A stretch of DNA of 64,000 nucleotides from Rosistilla carotiformis (GTDB taxonomy: Bacteria; Planctomycetota; Planctomycetia; Pirellulales; Pirellulaceae), in assembly GCF_007753095.1 (NCBI RefSeq), contig NZ_CP036348.1, forward strand, positions 6,735,411 to 6,799,410. The letters run 5' to 3'. The position numbers and the translations under genes were made by a program. Below the pieces are notes generated by a model. That model made no database searches. It saw nothing but the letters and a program-made list of their open reading frames with translations, and was not told where the DNA came from. This document shows positions 8,482 through 16,963 of this stretch, one piece after another (position 1 is the stretch's first letter; every line of letters starts with the position of its first letter).

Positions 8482-9854
8482 GATGACTTTCCTCCACTGG
8501 CCACCGCCGCGGCTGCTGGTTGCGATCGCAACGAGGCGCCAGGCTTTTCAGCCGCCGGTTGTTCCGGAAGAGAATGCTTGGTCTGCAGCGACCAATCGGG
8601 GATGCCAAACTCTCGGCAGACCGCCAAACCGCTGACCACTCCGTCCTCGTGAAACCCGTTGCGCCAATAGGCTCCGCAAAACGAGGTCCTACGGCGGCGA
8701 ATGACTTCGCGGTGCCGCTTCTGAACCGCCGAGCGTTGAACCGTAAACAGAGGATGCGAATACTTAAACCGAGCGATCACCTTCTCCTCTGCAATTCGCT
8801 GATCTTCGTTTAACGTGACACAAAACGTCTGCGGCGAATCGATCTGCTGCAACAGATTCATGTTGTAGGTCAGCGTCGGCCGATCGACTTGCGTTTTGGG
8901 AAGGTGGTAATTCCAACTGGCCCAAGCGCGGCGACGTTTGGGCAGCACGCGCTCATCGGTGTGCAGGACCGCTGAGTTATCGCTGTAGGGAAACGCCGAC
9001 AATAACTCCGTCTCCAGCGGATCGGCATCAGCCAGCAGTCGCAACGCTTGATCGCTGTGGCAAGCGAAAACGATCTCGTCGAAGATCTCCTCGCCCCCGC
9101 GAAAGCTCACTCGCACACCATCGGCTTGGCGGCTGACCGATTCGACAGGGCAAGCCATGCGGATGTTGTGGCGGAACGGTTCGACTAACCTCTCGACATA
9201 CCGCATCGATCCGCCGCGGATCACCTGCCACGTCGGCCGGTCTCGCAAACTCAACAGACCGTGATTGACATAAAACTCGAGAATGAAACGGATGGGAAAG
9301 TTGGCGAAGTCGGCGCAGGGACAGGACCAAATCGCCGCTCCCATCGGCAACAGATACTGCTGTGCAAATTCATTCGAGTAGCGATGTTGGGCGAGGAACT
9401 GGCCGACCGTCTCGTTTTCGGAGACCGTTTCGAGATGCTGAGGCCCCTCGCGATTGAACCGCAAAATGTCGCGAAGCATCCGCAGGAAGGAGGGCCGAAC
9501 AAGATTCCGCCGCTGGGCGAAGACTCCGTTGAGCGAGGTGCCGTTGTATTCCAGACCAGTCCGCTCGCAACAGACACTAAAACTCATCGACGTCGGATCG
9601 GTCGGGACGTCCAGATCGCGAAGGATGCGTGTGAAGTTGGGGTAGGTGCGGTCGTTGCAGACGATGAACCCGGTATCGATCTGGTAGCGTTGTCGGCCGG
9701 TTTCCGCCGTCCCGACCTCGACCTCGTGCGTGTTGACGTGACCGCCCAGTCGCCAATCGGCTTCGAAAACGACGACTTCGTGGATCGCGGAGAGCATTCG
9801 CGCTGCAACAAGTCCCGAGACTCCCGATCCGACGATGGCGATTCGCACATTCAA
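8478..9854 (-). CDS. FAD/NAD(P)-binding oxidoreductase, COG2907 type
   Basis: A 458-residue flavoprotein of the amine-oxidase/phytoene-desaturase superfamily. The dinucleotide-binding GSGVSGL is at 9-15, and the motif EADWRLGGHVNT follows near 35-46, where FAD ribose is held. The C-terminal part has GAYWRNGFHEDGVVSGL, the usual closing FAD contact. The COG2907 group is linked by genomic context to DUF1365 and CFA synthases and is thought to oxidise unsaturated or methylated acyl chains, although the reaction is not proven. First gene of a five-gene operon, divergent from the sigma-factor gene; its promoter must lie in the 145-base gap between them. Confidence 0.9.
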   Translation of the reverse strand: MNVRIAIVGSGVSGLVAARMLSAIHEVVVFEADWRLGGHVNTHEVEVGTAETGRQRYQIDTGFIVCNDRTYPNFTRILRDLDVPTDPTSMSFSVCCERTGLEYNGTSLNGVFAQRRNLVRPSFLRMLRDILRFNREGPQHLETVSENETVGQFLAQHRYSNEFAQQYLLPMGAAIWSCPCADFANFPIRFILEFYVNHGLLSLRDRPTWQVIRGGSMRYVERLVEPFRHNIRMACPVESVSRQADGVRVSFRGGEEIFDEIVFACHSDQALRLLADADPLETELLSAFPYSDNSAVLHTDERVLPKRRRAWASWNYHLPKTQVDRPTLTYNMNLLQQIDSPQTFCVTLNEDQRIAEEKVIARFKYSHPLFTVQRSAVQKRHREVIRRRRTSFCGAYWRNGFHEDGVVSGLAVCREFGIPDWSLQTKHSLPEQPAAEKPGASLRSQPAAAAVASGGKSS

Positions 9855-9925
9855 CTCCGCTGAAATTTGCTGGCGTCACGCGATGCTGCGGACACCCACT
9901 TCTTTGTAGAGCGAACTGCCGGATT

Positions 9926-9945
9926 GACCAACGAAATTCTTGGTC
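9926..9945. promoter_or_regulatory. inverted repeat in the divergent promoter region (possible operator)
   Basis: GACCAA and TTGGTC form a perfect 6-bp inverted repeat with an 8-base spacer. It sits midway between the starts of the FAD oxidoreductase (minus) and the sigma factor (plus), where a regulator could control both directions. No transcription start is known, so the role is a guess from position. Confidence 0.3.
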
Positions 9946-9999
9946 CCGCCGAGAATCACTTTAATTTTGTGGTCAATTCAACGCGTGCCGCTATAAAGG

Positions 10000-10923
10000 A
10001 TGCGGGGTCGAGAGTCGGCCGGCTCCCCCACTCCGTCAATCCACTTACTGGAAATCGACTTGGGCCGTTCAGAAATCGCTTACATTCCGAACGAAGACTT
10101 TGACACGGCGTCCGAACAAGACTTCGCCGAGATCGATGGTCAGTTGTATGCTGACGAAGAGGAGTCCGGACGCAGTCGCCGCGATGCCGAAGCGTTCTTG
10201 ATGGCGGTCGAAGCGTCGCGATTGTTGACGGTCGAAGGCGAACGTTTTTTATTCAAGCGTTTGAACTTCCTGCGGTTCCGAGCCAACGCCTTGCAAGCGT
10301 CGCTGGGGCGTGGGCGAGCCGCTAGGCGGAGTCAGCAGGAGATCGATCGGCTGCTTTGCGAAGCGAACCAGACTCGCGATCAGATCGCTTGTGCGAACCT
10401 GCGGTTAGCCGCTTCGATCGTTCGCAAGTATTCGAACTCGCAAGACGATTTCGACGAGTTCCTGGCCGAGGCGAATGCGATTTTGCTGAACGCTGTCGAC
10501 AAGTTCGATTACTCCCGAGGCTATCGCTTCAGCACGTACGCGACTCACGCGATCCAACGACATATTTACAGGTTGCTGCAGAAGACGCGGAAGGTTCGCG
10601 ATCGCCAAACGGCCGACGGCAACGACCAGATCCTGCAGATCGAAGCGTCGCCCTATGTCGGCGAAGCGGCTTGCGAAGACGCAGCCAAAGCGATGAAGAA
10701 GCTGATCGCTAGTTTTGATCGCGTGCTGGACGATCGCGAACAGGAAATTGTCCGCCGCCGATTTGGGCTGAATGCATCGGGCAAAGGGGCGTCGATGCGA
10801 GCCATCGGCGACGATTTAGGGATCAGTAAAGAACGCGTCCGACAGCTCCTGAACAGTAGTATCGAAAAGCTGGCCAAAATTGCTGAGCCGCTGGAATCCA
10901 TTCTTCAACAAGACCGTCCATGA
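10000..10923 (+). CDS. sigma-70 family RNA polymerase sigma factor with reduced region 3
   Basis: A 307-residue sigma factor. Region 1.2/2.1-like helices precede a clear region 2 at about 143-200: DKFDYSRGYRFSTYATHAIQ is the core/-10 recognition segment, where housekeeping sigmas have WWIRQAI. Region 4 lies at about 247-296 (LDDREQEIVRRRFGL, then the helix-turn-helix ISKERVRQL). Only some 43 residues separate the two, too few for a full sigma-3 domain. The first 50 residues are acidic and unlike known sigmas. The start is uncertain; the ATG used lies close behind AAGG. Its stop overlaps the next ATG (ATGA), tying it to the redoxin, and it is divergent from the lipid operon, a plausible target. 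Confidence 0.9.
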   Translation: MRGRESAGSPTPSIHLLEIDLGRSEIAYIPNEDFDTASEQDFAEIDGQLYADEEESGRSRRDAEAFLMAVEASRLLTVEGERFLFKRLNFLRFRANALQASLGRGRAARRSQQEIDRLLCEANQTRDQIACANLRLAASIVRKYSNSQDDFDEFLAEANAILLNAVDKFDYSRGYRFSTYATHAIQRHIYRLLQKTRKVRDRQTADGNDQILQIEASPYVGEAACEDAAKAMKKLIASFDRVLDDREQEIVRRRFGLNASGKGASMRAIGDDLGISKERVRQLLNSSIEKLAKIAEPLESILQQDRP

Positions 10924-11927
10924 CATACGCAGACGTTCCTATCGATCGGGATTCCATCAATCCCGCCTACAAGCCACGAAGTTGGATGCGGTACGCGCTG
11001 CGCGGTGCGGCCGTCTACCATCTCGCCTGGGGTGCGTTGGCGATCGCCATGCCCGCGACGATGCTCGGCTGGTTGGGTGCCGACGGCGACGGATTAGCCC
11101 TCACCCTCTGGCAATACATCGGCTTGCTTGTCGGGCTGTTTGGAATCGGGTGCGGGATCGCATCGCGAAACCCGACCGGGCACTGGCTGCTGCTGACGAT
11201 CGGGTTGATTGGAAAGATCTTCACAGCCACAGGATTCGCGCTGGCGTTTTCCGCCGGGGCGGTCCCTATGGCGATCGGTTGGACTGTGCTCACCAACGAT
11301 CTGATATGGATGGTTCCATTGGCGTTGATTCTTTGGGAATCGGCGCACACCGCCCATGCCGTCGATTCGGCTCACAGCGAACCGGAAGCCGACGATCCGA
11401 TGAACGATCTGCGGACCAACACCGGCAAAAGCTTAAACGAACTGGCCAACGCCCACCCGCAAATGATCGTCTTCCTGCGCCATGCCGGCTGTACATTTTG
11501 CCGTCAGACGCTGGCCGACATCTCGCTGCAACGGGCGTTGATCGAAGCGACGGGATGCCGTTTGCTGTTCGTTCACCTGGGCCCCGAAGACGCTCAAGCG
11601 ACCGAAGTCTTTCGCCGCTACGACGTCGACGACGTCCCCCGAATCTCCGATCCGAAGTGTCGGCTGTACCGTCAGTTTGGCCTGGAGCTCGGCGGCTTCT
11701 CGCAACTGTTTGGTCTGCGAGTCTGGCTGCGAGGCTTGATCTATGGAGTCGTCAACGGACATGGGATCGGCGCGATCCAAGGCAACAGTTTTCAGATGCC
11801 GGGAGTCTATCTGTATCACTGCGGCATGATCCTCGACGGCATCCGCCACGAACTCGCATCGGATCGCACCAACTACGTCGACTTCGCCCGCCAGATCGAA
11901 CAATCGCCCCCCGCAGTCTCCGCATAG
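10920..11927 (+). CDS. membrane protein fused to a peroxiredoxin-like (SelL/PRXL2-like) thiol domain
   Basis: A 335-residue protein in two parts. Residues about 25-145 form four hydrophobic helices. Residues about 160-330 form a thioredoxin-fold, AhpC/TSA-like domain with a CxxC centre, C191-T-F-C194, then VFRRYDVDDVPRISDPK and a C-terminal GVYLYHCGMILDG. In the related SelL proteins the same two positions can be selenocysteine; here both are ordinary Cys codons (TGT, TGC). Likely a membrane-anchored thiol reductase or peroxidase; topology unknown. Coupled by ATGA to the sigma-factor gene and divergent to the lipid operon, it fits an oxidative-membrane-stress unit. Confidence 0.85.
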   Translation: MTYADVPIDRDSINPAYKPRSWMRYALRGAAVYHLAWGALAIAMPATMLGWLGADGDGLALTLWQYIGLLVGLFGIGCGIASRNPTGHWLLLTIGLIGKIFTATGFALAFSAGAVPMAIGWTVLTNDLIWMVPLALILWESAHTAHAVDSAHSEPEADDPMNDLRTNTGKSLNELANAHPQMIVFLRHAGCTFCRQTLADISLQRALIEATGCRLLFVHLGPEDAQATEVFRRYDVDDVPRISDPKCRLYRQFGLELGGFSQLFGLRVWLRGLIYGVVNGHGIGAIQGNSFQMPGVYLYHCGMILDGIRHELASDRTNYVDFARQIEQSPPAVSA

Positions 11928-12148
11928 AGGCGAAGCAGGTGGGCGGTTTCTCAAGCGATTCACGGAAAAGATTTGCATTGCGTCCTTCCGGCATCCGGGG
12001 ATGCATCGATGACACGACGGTATCGAACCAACGAATAGTCGCTTGCCTGCGCAGGTCCAACGCACGACAATTGTTAACAGAGGCTTTTCACTGCGCTCCC
12101 GATCGCCCCGCACAGCGCACACCTGAATCCCCGTTCGAAGGAATTTGC

Positions 12149-12364
12149 ATGCTGACTCCCAACTTCAATGCAGTAATTCGCCGTGATGGCCAATGGTGGA
12201 TCGGCTGGATCGAGGAGATTCCAGGCGTCTATTCACAAGGTGCAACTCGCGATGAGCTGATAGCGAACCTACGCGATGCGTTGGCGGAGGCGATCGAATT
12301 GAATCGCGAAGACGCTCGAAGAGCTGCAGGCGAAGCATATGAAGAGGTGGCGATTCAACCGTGA
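12149..12364 (+). CDS. HicB-family antitoxin-like protein (orphan)
   Basis: A 71-residue protein: FNAVIRRDGQWWIGWIEEIPG is the partly degraded RNase-H-like fold of HicB antitoxins, followed by GATRDELIANLRDALAEAI. HicB proteins neutralise the HicA mRNA interferase. GAAGGA lies ahead of the ATG. No hicA is recognisable on either side: the downstream frame beginning GTG at 12361 gives only about 22 residues without the HicA His motif, and then convergent genes begin. It is therefore an orphan, or acts with a distant partner. A small palindrome (ACAATTGT at 12067-12074) upstream could be an operator. Confidence 0.82.
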   Translation: MLTPNFNAVIRRDGQWWIGWIEEIPGVYSQGATRDELIANLRDALAEAIELNREDARRAAGEAYEEVAIQP

Positions 12365-12391
12365 AATGCCCGCTCTTAACAGTGAACGAGA

Positions 12392-12736
12392 TCAAATCGA
12401 CCGACCCAATAGTTTGCTCAACTCATTGAAAACGGCTTCGCAACCGGCATCGCCGATGTGCCCCATCTTCTCGCGGATACGGCCTCGGTCGATCGCTCGC
12501 AATTGAAACACCAACGCAACGGAAGCCTTGCCCAACCCGCTTTCTGACGATGCGGCAATCGTCGTGGTTCCTGCGAACCGCAACGCTCGAATTGCCGTGC
12601 TCAGCGGCACCACCAGCGCTGTAGGTAGACCTCCCGCATATCGATCTTCCTGCATGATGATGGCGGGGCGACGGCCATGTTGTTCCCGACCATTGGCCCG
12701 CGGAAAATCGACCCAATGAATGTCGCCGACATTCAT
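12392..12736 (-). CDS. MazF/PemK-like mRNA interferase toxin
   Basis: A 114-residue toxin of the PemK/MazF fold, endoribonucleases that cleave mRNA. GDIHWVDFP at 3-11 is the usual opening strand, GRRPAIIMQ near 22 is the conserved catalytic-region strand, and VVPLST near 46 the next one. It ends in helices (MGHIGDAGCEAVFNELSKLL). The ATG overlaps the stop of the antitoxin gene upstream as ATGA, which fixes the start and gives the typical antitoxin-first order. Convergent with the HicB-like gene. Confidence 0.88.
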   Translation of the reverse strand: MNVGDIHWVDFPRANGREQHGRRPAIIMQEDRYAGGLPTALVVPLSTAIRALRFAGTTTIAASSESGLGKASVALVFQLRAIDRGRIREKMGHIGDAGCEAVFNELSKLLGRSI

Positions 12737-12948
12737 TGCTCCTCTGCCTCCCATTTTTCGATCATCGCCCACGCTTCATCGCTAGCTTGATCCCATGCCT
12801 GCATCTCGGCACGCAGTTCGGCCGGAATCGATTCTGGCTCGACCACGATCTCGACATGCGTCCCTTCAGCCAACTGCTGGGTTGCTTGCGGAACAATCAC
12901 GCCATCTTTCACGATCCCAGGAATGCTCGCTCGACTATCTGTGGACAT
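12733..12948 (-). CDS. antitoxin partner of the MazF-like toxin
   Basis: A 71-residue protein. The first 40 residues (IPGIVKDGVIVPQ, GTHVEIVVEP) resemble the beta-strand DNA-binding part of AF2212-like/DUF104 antitoxins, and the acidic, Trp-rich C-terminal helix (MQAWDQASDEAWAMIEKWEAEE) would wrap the toxin. It directly precedes the toxin and overlaps it by ATGA. Such antitoxins usually repress their own operon; no obvious operator palindrome is visible. Assignment rests on length, order and composition rather than on a strong family motif. Confidence 0.78.
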   Translation of the reverse strand: MSTDSRASIPGIVKDGVIVPQATQQLAEGTHVEIVVEPESIPAELRAEMQAWDQASDEAWAMIEKWEAEEQ

Positions 12949-13077
12949 CTTTTCACTCCGATCAGCTATCTGTTCCGTCTCCGCCGACCAAACTTGAATT
13001 ACTCAAGCCTGATGATTCCCTACCGGAACCTTTTAACCTAGCATAACTGGACGTCCGCCCTTAAGTCCACAAAGAAA

Positions 13078-13302
13078 TCAGGACTGCGGACGTTGGTCGA
13101 GATCGGCAAACACTTCGTCGCCGTTTATGCCCAACCCCGCATCCAGTTCAGCAATCCCCTTCTGGATGTCGGATCGCAACTGTTGCCGGCCCATCAACAA
13201 TCGCACGCCGTCGACAACGGCCTCATTTGCCGAATCGTATTCGCCGGAGGCGACGAGCCCCTCAACAAACTGCATTGCTTCGCGTGGTAGTTCGATGTTC
13301 AT
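13078..13302 (-). CDS. ParD-like ribbon-helix-helix antitoxin (orphan)
   Basis: A 74-residue protein: MNIELPREAMQFVEGLVASG is the ribbon and first helix of ParD/CC2985 antitoxins, followed by YDSANEAVVDGVRLL and a C-terminal toxin-binding tail (IQKGIAELDAGLGI). These bind ParE toxins and autorepress. No ParE gene follows: the next 130 bases hold no frame of the right type before the MazF-type antitoxin. It may be a leftover of a decayed pair, or regulate in trans. Confidence 0.8.
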   Translation of the reverse strand: MNIELPREAMQFVEGLVASGEYDSANEAVVDGVRLLMGRQQLRSDIQKGIAELDAGLGINGDEVFADLDQRPQS

Positions 13303-13421
13303 CCCATACCTCTGCTGTTGAGACCAGGAGACTGAATGCGGTGTCTCACTCGGTCTCCTTGATTCTACGCCACCGAGATTCGATTTGACAGAATCCGCTT
13401 GGTATTACCCAAACCTCAAGC

Positions 13422-14951
13422 CTATTTGTCGACGCGGCCTGGCGGGCGGGCACCGGTGGCGGGGCGTTTGGTCAGTTTGTCCCCCAGGTCGTTGCGAGCG
13501 GCTTCGGCGTGCTTCTGCAACATCGCCACGACTTCGGGATGTTGGTCGATCACATTCGTCGTTTCGTTGACGTCGTTGTCGAGGTCAAACAATTCGAGCC
13601 CGATCGTTGTGTGCTGATAGTTCGTCGGCAGACCATCGGTTCCCCCCGGCTTGCCAGCAAGCGTTCGGTAGCGATGTGGAAAGTGCAACTTCCAGCGATC
13701 GTTGCGAACCGCGTGCAGTTCGCCTCCGCTGTAGTAACAGTAAAACGCTTCGTGAGGCGATTTCGCTTGCCCCTCTTTGTCGAACATCAGCGGAGCGATA
13801 TCCTTGCCGTCGATCTTGTGCTTAGGCAACTCGGCACCAATCAAATGGGCGACCGTCGGCAGGATGTCGATCGTCGACGCCAATTGGTCACACGTCGTCC
13901 CGGCGGGAATTTTTCCAGGCCACTTCATTAACGTCGGCACGCGGTAGCCTCCCTCGAACATCGTTCCCTTCCCTTCGCGGAGGCTCGTCACGCCGGCGTG
14001 ATCGCCGTACGACAACCAGGGTCCGTTATCGGAGGTGAAGATCACGAGAGTATCGTCCTCGATGCCGTTCTTCTTCAGCGCCGCGTTGATCTGCCCAACC
14101 GACCAATCGACTTCCATCACAACATCGCCGAACAGCCCACGCTTGCTCTTCCCTTTGAACTTTTCCGAAACGTACAGCGGGACGTGAACCATGCTGTGAG
14201 GAACATACAAAAAGAAGGGCTTGTCTTTGTTGCGTTCGATAAACGAAACCGCTCGCTCGGTGTACTGAGTCGTCAGTTGCTCCTGATCCTCGCCGCTGAC
14301 CTGCGGATTGATCGTTTCGTTCCCTTCGATCAACGGCAGGTGTGGCCATCGTTTCACACGTTGTTCCATCGGCAGATGCAACACGTCGGGATGGTAGGGC
14401 CACATGTCGTTGCTGTAAGGCAAACCGAAGTATTCGTCGAAGCCATGCTGCAGCGGCAGGAAGGGTTTCAAGTGCCCCAGATGCCACTTGCCATAGATCG
14501 CTGTCGCGTAGTCTTTCTGTTTGCACAGTTCCGCGATCGTCATCTCATTGGGATTCAATCCCGCCTTGGACCCAGGTCCATACGCGCCACTGATCCCAAG
14601 CCGGCGGTTGTAACATCCGGTCATCAGCGCAGCTCGCGACGCCGAACAGACGGCCGACGAGACGACAAAATCGGTAAACCGACGCCCCTGCTGGGCCATC
14701 GCATCAAGGTTCGGCGTCTCGATCCCCTCGGCACCAAACGGGCCGATGTCTTCGTATCCCATGTCGTCGATAAAGATCAACACCACGTTGGGCAAGCGCT
14801 CCGCTGCGGCGGCGCGTTGCGATGCCGATCCGCCGACCAACAGACAGATCAACAAACTCAGCGGTGTTGCGATCGCTGCCGTCCATGTTCGGATCGCCCG
14901 CGGTCGGCGATGAATTCCCGACGACTGGATTGGAGGGTGGCTAGAGAGCAT
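13422..14951 (-). CDS. secreted arylsulfatase-type sulfatase
   Basis: A 509-residue family-S1 sulfatase hydrolysing sulfate esters, probably of marine polysaccharides. The start at [10 protein letters not shown] gives a basic N-region, a hydrophobic segment (about 24-45) and Ala-rich cleavage area, i.e. a signal peptide; a longer open frame upstream lacks one. Metal ligands lie in [10 protein letters not shown] (59-68). The formylglycine site is C102-S-A-S-R, the Cys-type motif needing the FGE enzyme. GKWHLGH and FTSDNGP follow in order. No sulfatase-maturation gene is nearby, so the maturase must be encoded elsewhere. Sulfatase abundance is a hallmark of this group of planctomycetes. Confidence 0.94.
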   Translation of the reverse strand: MLSSHPPIQSSGIHRRPRAIRTWTAAIATPLSLLICLLVGGSASQRAAAAERLPNVVLIFIDDMGYEDIGPFGAEGIETPNLDAMAQQGRRFTDFVVSSAVCSASRAALMTGCYNRRLGISGAYGPGSKAGLNPNEMTIAELCKQKDYATAIYGKWHLGHLKPFLPLQHGFDEYFGLPYSNDMWPYHPDVLHLPMEQRVKRWPHLPLIEGNETINPQVSGEDQEQLTTQYTERAVSFIERNKDKPFFLYVPHSMVHVPLYVSEKFKGKSKRGLFGDVVMEVDWSVGQINAALKKNGIEDDTLVIFTSDNGPWLSYGDHAGVTSLREGKGTMFEGGYRVPTLMKWPGKIPAGTTCDQLASTIDILPTVAHLIGAELPKHKIDGKDIAPLMFDKEGQAKSPHEAFYCYYSGGELHAVRNDRWKLHFPHRYRTLAGKPGGTDGLPTNYQHTTIGLELFDLDNDVNETTNVIDQHPEVVAMLQKHAEAARNDLGDKLTKRPATGARPPGRVDK

Positions 14952-15149
14952 GGAAATCCCGGGTGGCTGAAGGTCTTGGGGGTGAGGTGGGAACCAAAAT
15001 CGGCAGCCCCCAGTTTTATTGCTCAGCCGTCCCCGGTCAATTCCCGGCCGTAATGGAGGCGATTGGGTTGCGAGTTGCCACGTTGACAATCATGGTTTAA
15101 TCTCAGTGATCCCTCCCAAACCTGTGTTGAATTCCCACCGAGGTGCCCT

Positions 15150-16388
15150 GTGAAGTCTATTGCTGCGTTGATCATTCTGTTGCTGGCCAGCGCCGCGGTC
15201 GCCGAACAACCGTACTGGAACCAGTTCCGCGGCCCCGATGGCGACGGCAAAACCGCGGCGACAGGGCTGCCGGTCACCTGGAGCGATACCGAAAACGTCG
15301 CCTGGAAGACGCCCGTTCACGGCAAGGGATGGTCCTCGCCCGTCGTTTGGGACGACCAGATCTGGATGACGACGGCATCCGAAGATGGCAAGCAGATGTC
15401 GGCGGTCTGCGTCGATTTCAACAGTGGCAAAGTCGTGCACGATGTGCCGCTGTTCGAAAACGCCGAACCGCGATACTGCCACCCGCAGAACAGCTACGCC
15501 TCGCCAACCCCGGTCGTCGAAGCGGGCCGATTGTACGTCCACTTTGGCAGCTACGGAACCGCGTGTGTCGATACGACCAAAGGTGCCAAGATCTGGGAGC
15601 GACGCGATCTGGTCTGCAACCACTGGCGTGCTCCCGGATCGTCGCCGGTCCTACACGGCAACCTATTGATCGTCGCCTACGACGGATACGACAACCAATT
15701 TGTGATCGCGTTCGATAAACAGACCGGCGAGACCGCGTGGCAGGTCGACCGAAACATCGAATACGGAACCGACAACGGCGATCACAAGAAGGCGTACAGC
15801 ACGGCAAAGATCATCCAACACGAAGGCCGATCGGAAATGATCAGCCCCGGCGCTGTCGCCACGATCGCGTACGATCCCGAAACCGGCAAAGAACTGTGGA
15901 AGGTTTACCACGGCGGAATGAACGCGGCCCCACGTCCGCTGTTCGCCAACGGTTTGGTCTACATCACTGGCGGCGCGAATGACCTGGGTTTGATCGCCGT
16001 CCGTCCCGGCGGCACCGGCGACGTCACCGACTCCCACATCGTCTGGGGCAAGGGGCGTGGAATGCCCAAACGCGGATCGCAGATCATCGTCGACGACCTG
16101 ATGTTTGCGATCACCGACGACGGGATCGCGATCTGCTTGGACGCCAAGACGGGCGATCAGATCTGGAAGCATCGACTAGGCGGCGACTTCTGGGCCTCGC
16201 CGCTGTACGCCGAAGGTCGCATCTACGGCTTCAACAAAGATGGCGACTGCCCCGTGTTCGAAGCGAGCGACAAGTTCAAACTGCTGGCCGACAACAAGCT
16301 ACCCGAGACGATCTGCGCGTCGCCCGCGGTCGTCGGCAACAGCTTGATCATCCGCACGCAGTCGCACCTGTACCGGATCGAAAAATAG
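15150..16388 (+). CDS. secreted PQQ-like beta-propeller (BamB-like) protein
   Basis: A 412-residue protein starting MKSIAALIILLLASAAVAEQ, a good signal peptide. The mature part has repeated propeller blades with the motif DxxTGxxxW or its variants: AWKTPVHG, AKIWERRDL, GETAWQVDR, GKELWKVYHGG, GDQIWKHRLGG. The opening PYWNQFRGPDGDG is typical of planctomycete propeller proteins. Folds of this type bind PQQ or act as scaffolds such as BamB; enzyme residues cannot be named here, so the function is open. Divergent from the sulfatase, with about 200 bases between; convergent with the DUF4870 gene, 14 bases apart. Confidence 0.85.
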   Translation: MKSIAALIILLLASAAVAEQPYWNQFRGPDGDGKTAATGLPVTWSDTENVAWKTPVHGKGWSSPVVWDDQIWMTTASEDGKQMSAVCVDFNSGKVVHDVPLFENAEPRYCHPQNSYASPTPVVEAGRLYVHFGSYGTACVDTTKGAKIWERRDLVCNHWRAPGSSPVLHGNLLIVAYDGYDNQFVIAFDKQTGETAWQVDRNIEYGTDNGDHKKAYSTAKIIQHEGRSEMISPGAVATIAYDPETGKELWKVYHGGMNAAPRPLFANGLVYITGGANDLGLIAVRPGGTGDVTDSHIVWGKGRGMPKRGSQIIVDDLMFAITDDGIAICLDAKTGDQIWKHRLGGDFWASPLYAEGRIYGFNKDGDCPVFEASDKFKLLADNKLPETICASPAVVGNSLIIRTQSHLYRIEK

Positions 16389-16402
16389 CGGTGGCGCTGC
16401 GG

Positions 16403-16756
16403 TTACTTCAACAGTCGCAGCGTGAAGGGATAGCGATACATCTCTCCTTCGTTCGCAGCCAGGGCGGCCCGGATTGCGAAGTAGACATGGAAGACGACCA
16501 GCCCCAGGCCCAACGGAGCTGTCAAAAAGATCCCAAAACCAAAGGTCAGGAAGGTGGCGGCGACCAGCGCGATACCATACAGCATCACCGAGATGTTGAA
16601 GTTCAGCGCCTCCTTGCCGTGCGCGTCGACAAACGGCATCTCATCCTTCTTTAGGATCCAAACGATCAACGGCCCAAAGATGCTGCCCAGACCATTGGCC
16701 AGGTAGCCCAAAAGGCCGCACAAATGGCAAGCCATGGCAATCGTGTTCGCATTCAT
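16403..16756 (-). CDS. DUF4870 (Tic20-like) small membrane protein
   Basis: A 117-residue membrane protein. It begins MNANTIAMACHLCGLLGYL, with GGAGGAAT well placed before the ATG, which decides the start. Hydrophobic helices run at about 6-35 and 52-90, separated by the family signature WILKKDEMPFVDAHGKEALNFN. The fold resembles Tic20/YccF-type channels, but no function has been shown for bacterial members. It is the last gene before the riboswitch region and is transcribed away from it. Confidence 0.87.
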   Translation of the reverse strand: MNANTIAMACHLCGLLGYLANGLGSIFGPLIVWILKKDEMPFVDAHGKEALNFNISVMLYGIALVAATFLTFGFGIFLTAPLGLGLVVFHVYFAIRAALAANEGEMYRYPFTLRLLK

Positions 16757-16963
16757 GCTGTGATTCCTCCGTCTGATTCCGTCACCCAAACACCCGACAA
16801 TCCCGCCGCACCGTGCGGTGCTTCTAATGACAATTCGCCATTGCAGCGACAATCTTGGATGATTGCAGGAAACGGAGCGCTCGCCAACTACTAATAGCAA
16901 TCTGGCACACCCTCCGACAAATCAGCGATTGACGGACACAGGCCCGCTGTTAGAATCGAGCCC

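Noticed and set aside
11490-11501. Possible selenocysteine codons in the redoxin centre
   Set aside because: The two positions read TGT and TGC, not TGA; no recoding is needed.
10880-12364. 494-residue frame overlapping the sigma-factor end and the redoxin gene
   Set aside because: Only its last 71 codons (12149-12364) are a real gene, the HicB-like protein; the rest is a shifted frame of the redoxin gene.
12361-12429. GTG frame overlapping the end of the HicB-like gene as a possible hicA
   Set aside because: Gives about 22 residues, no HicA motif.
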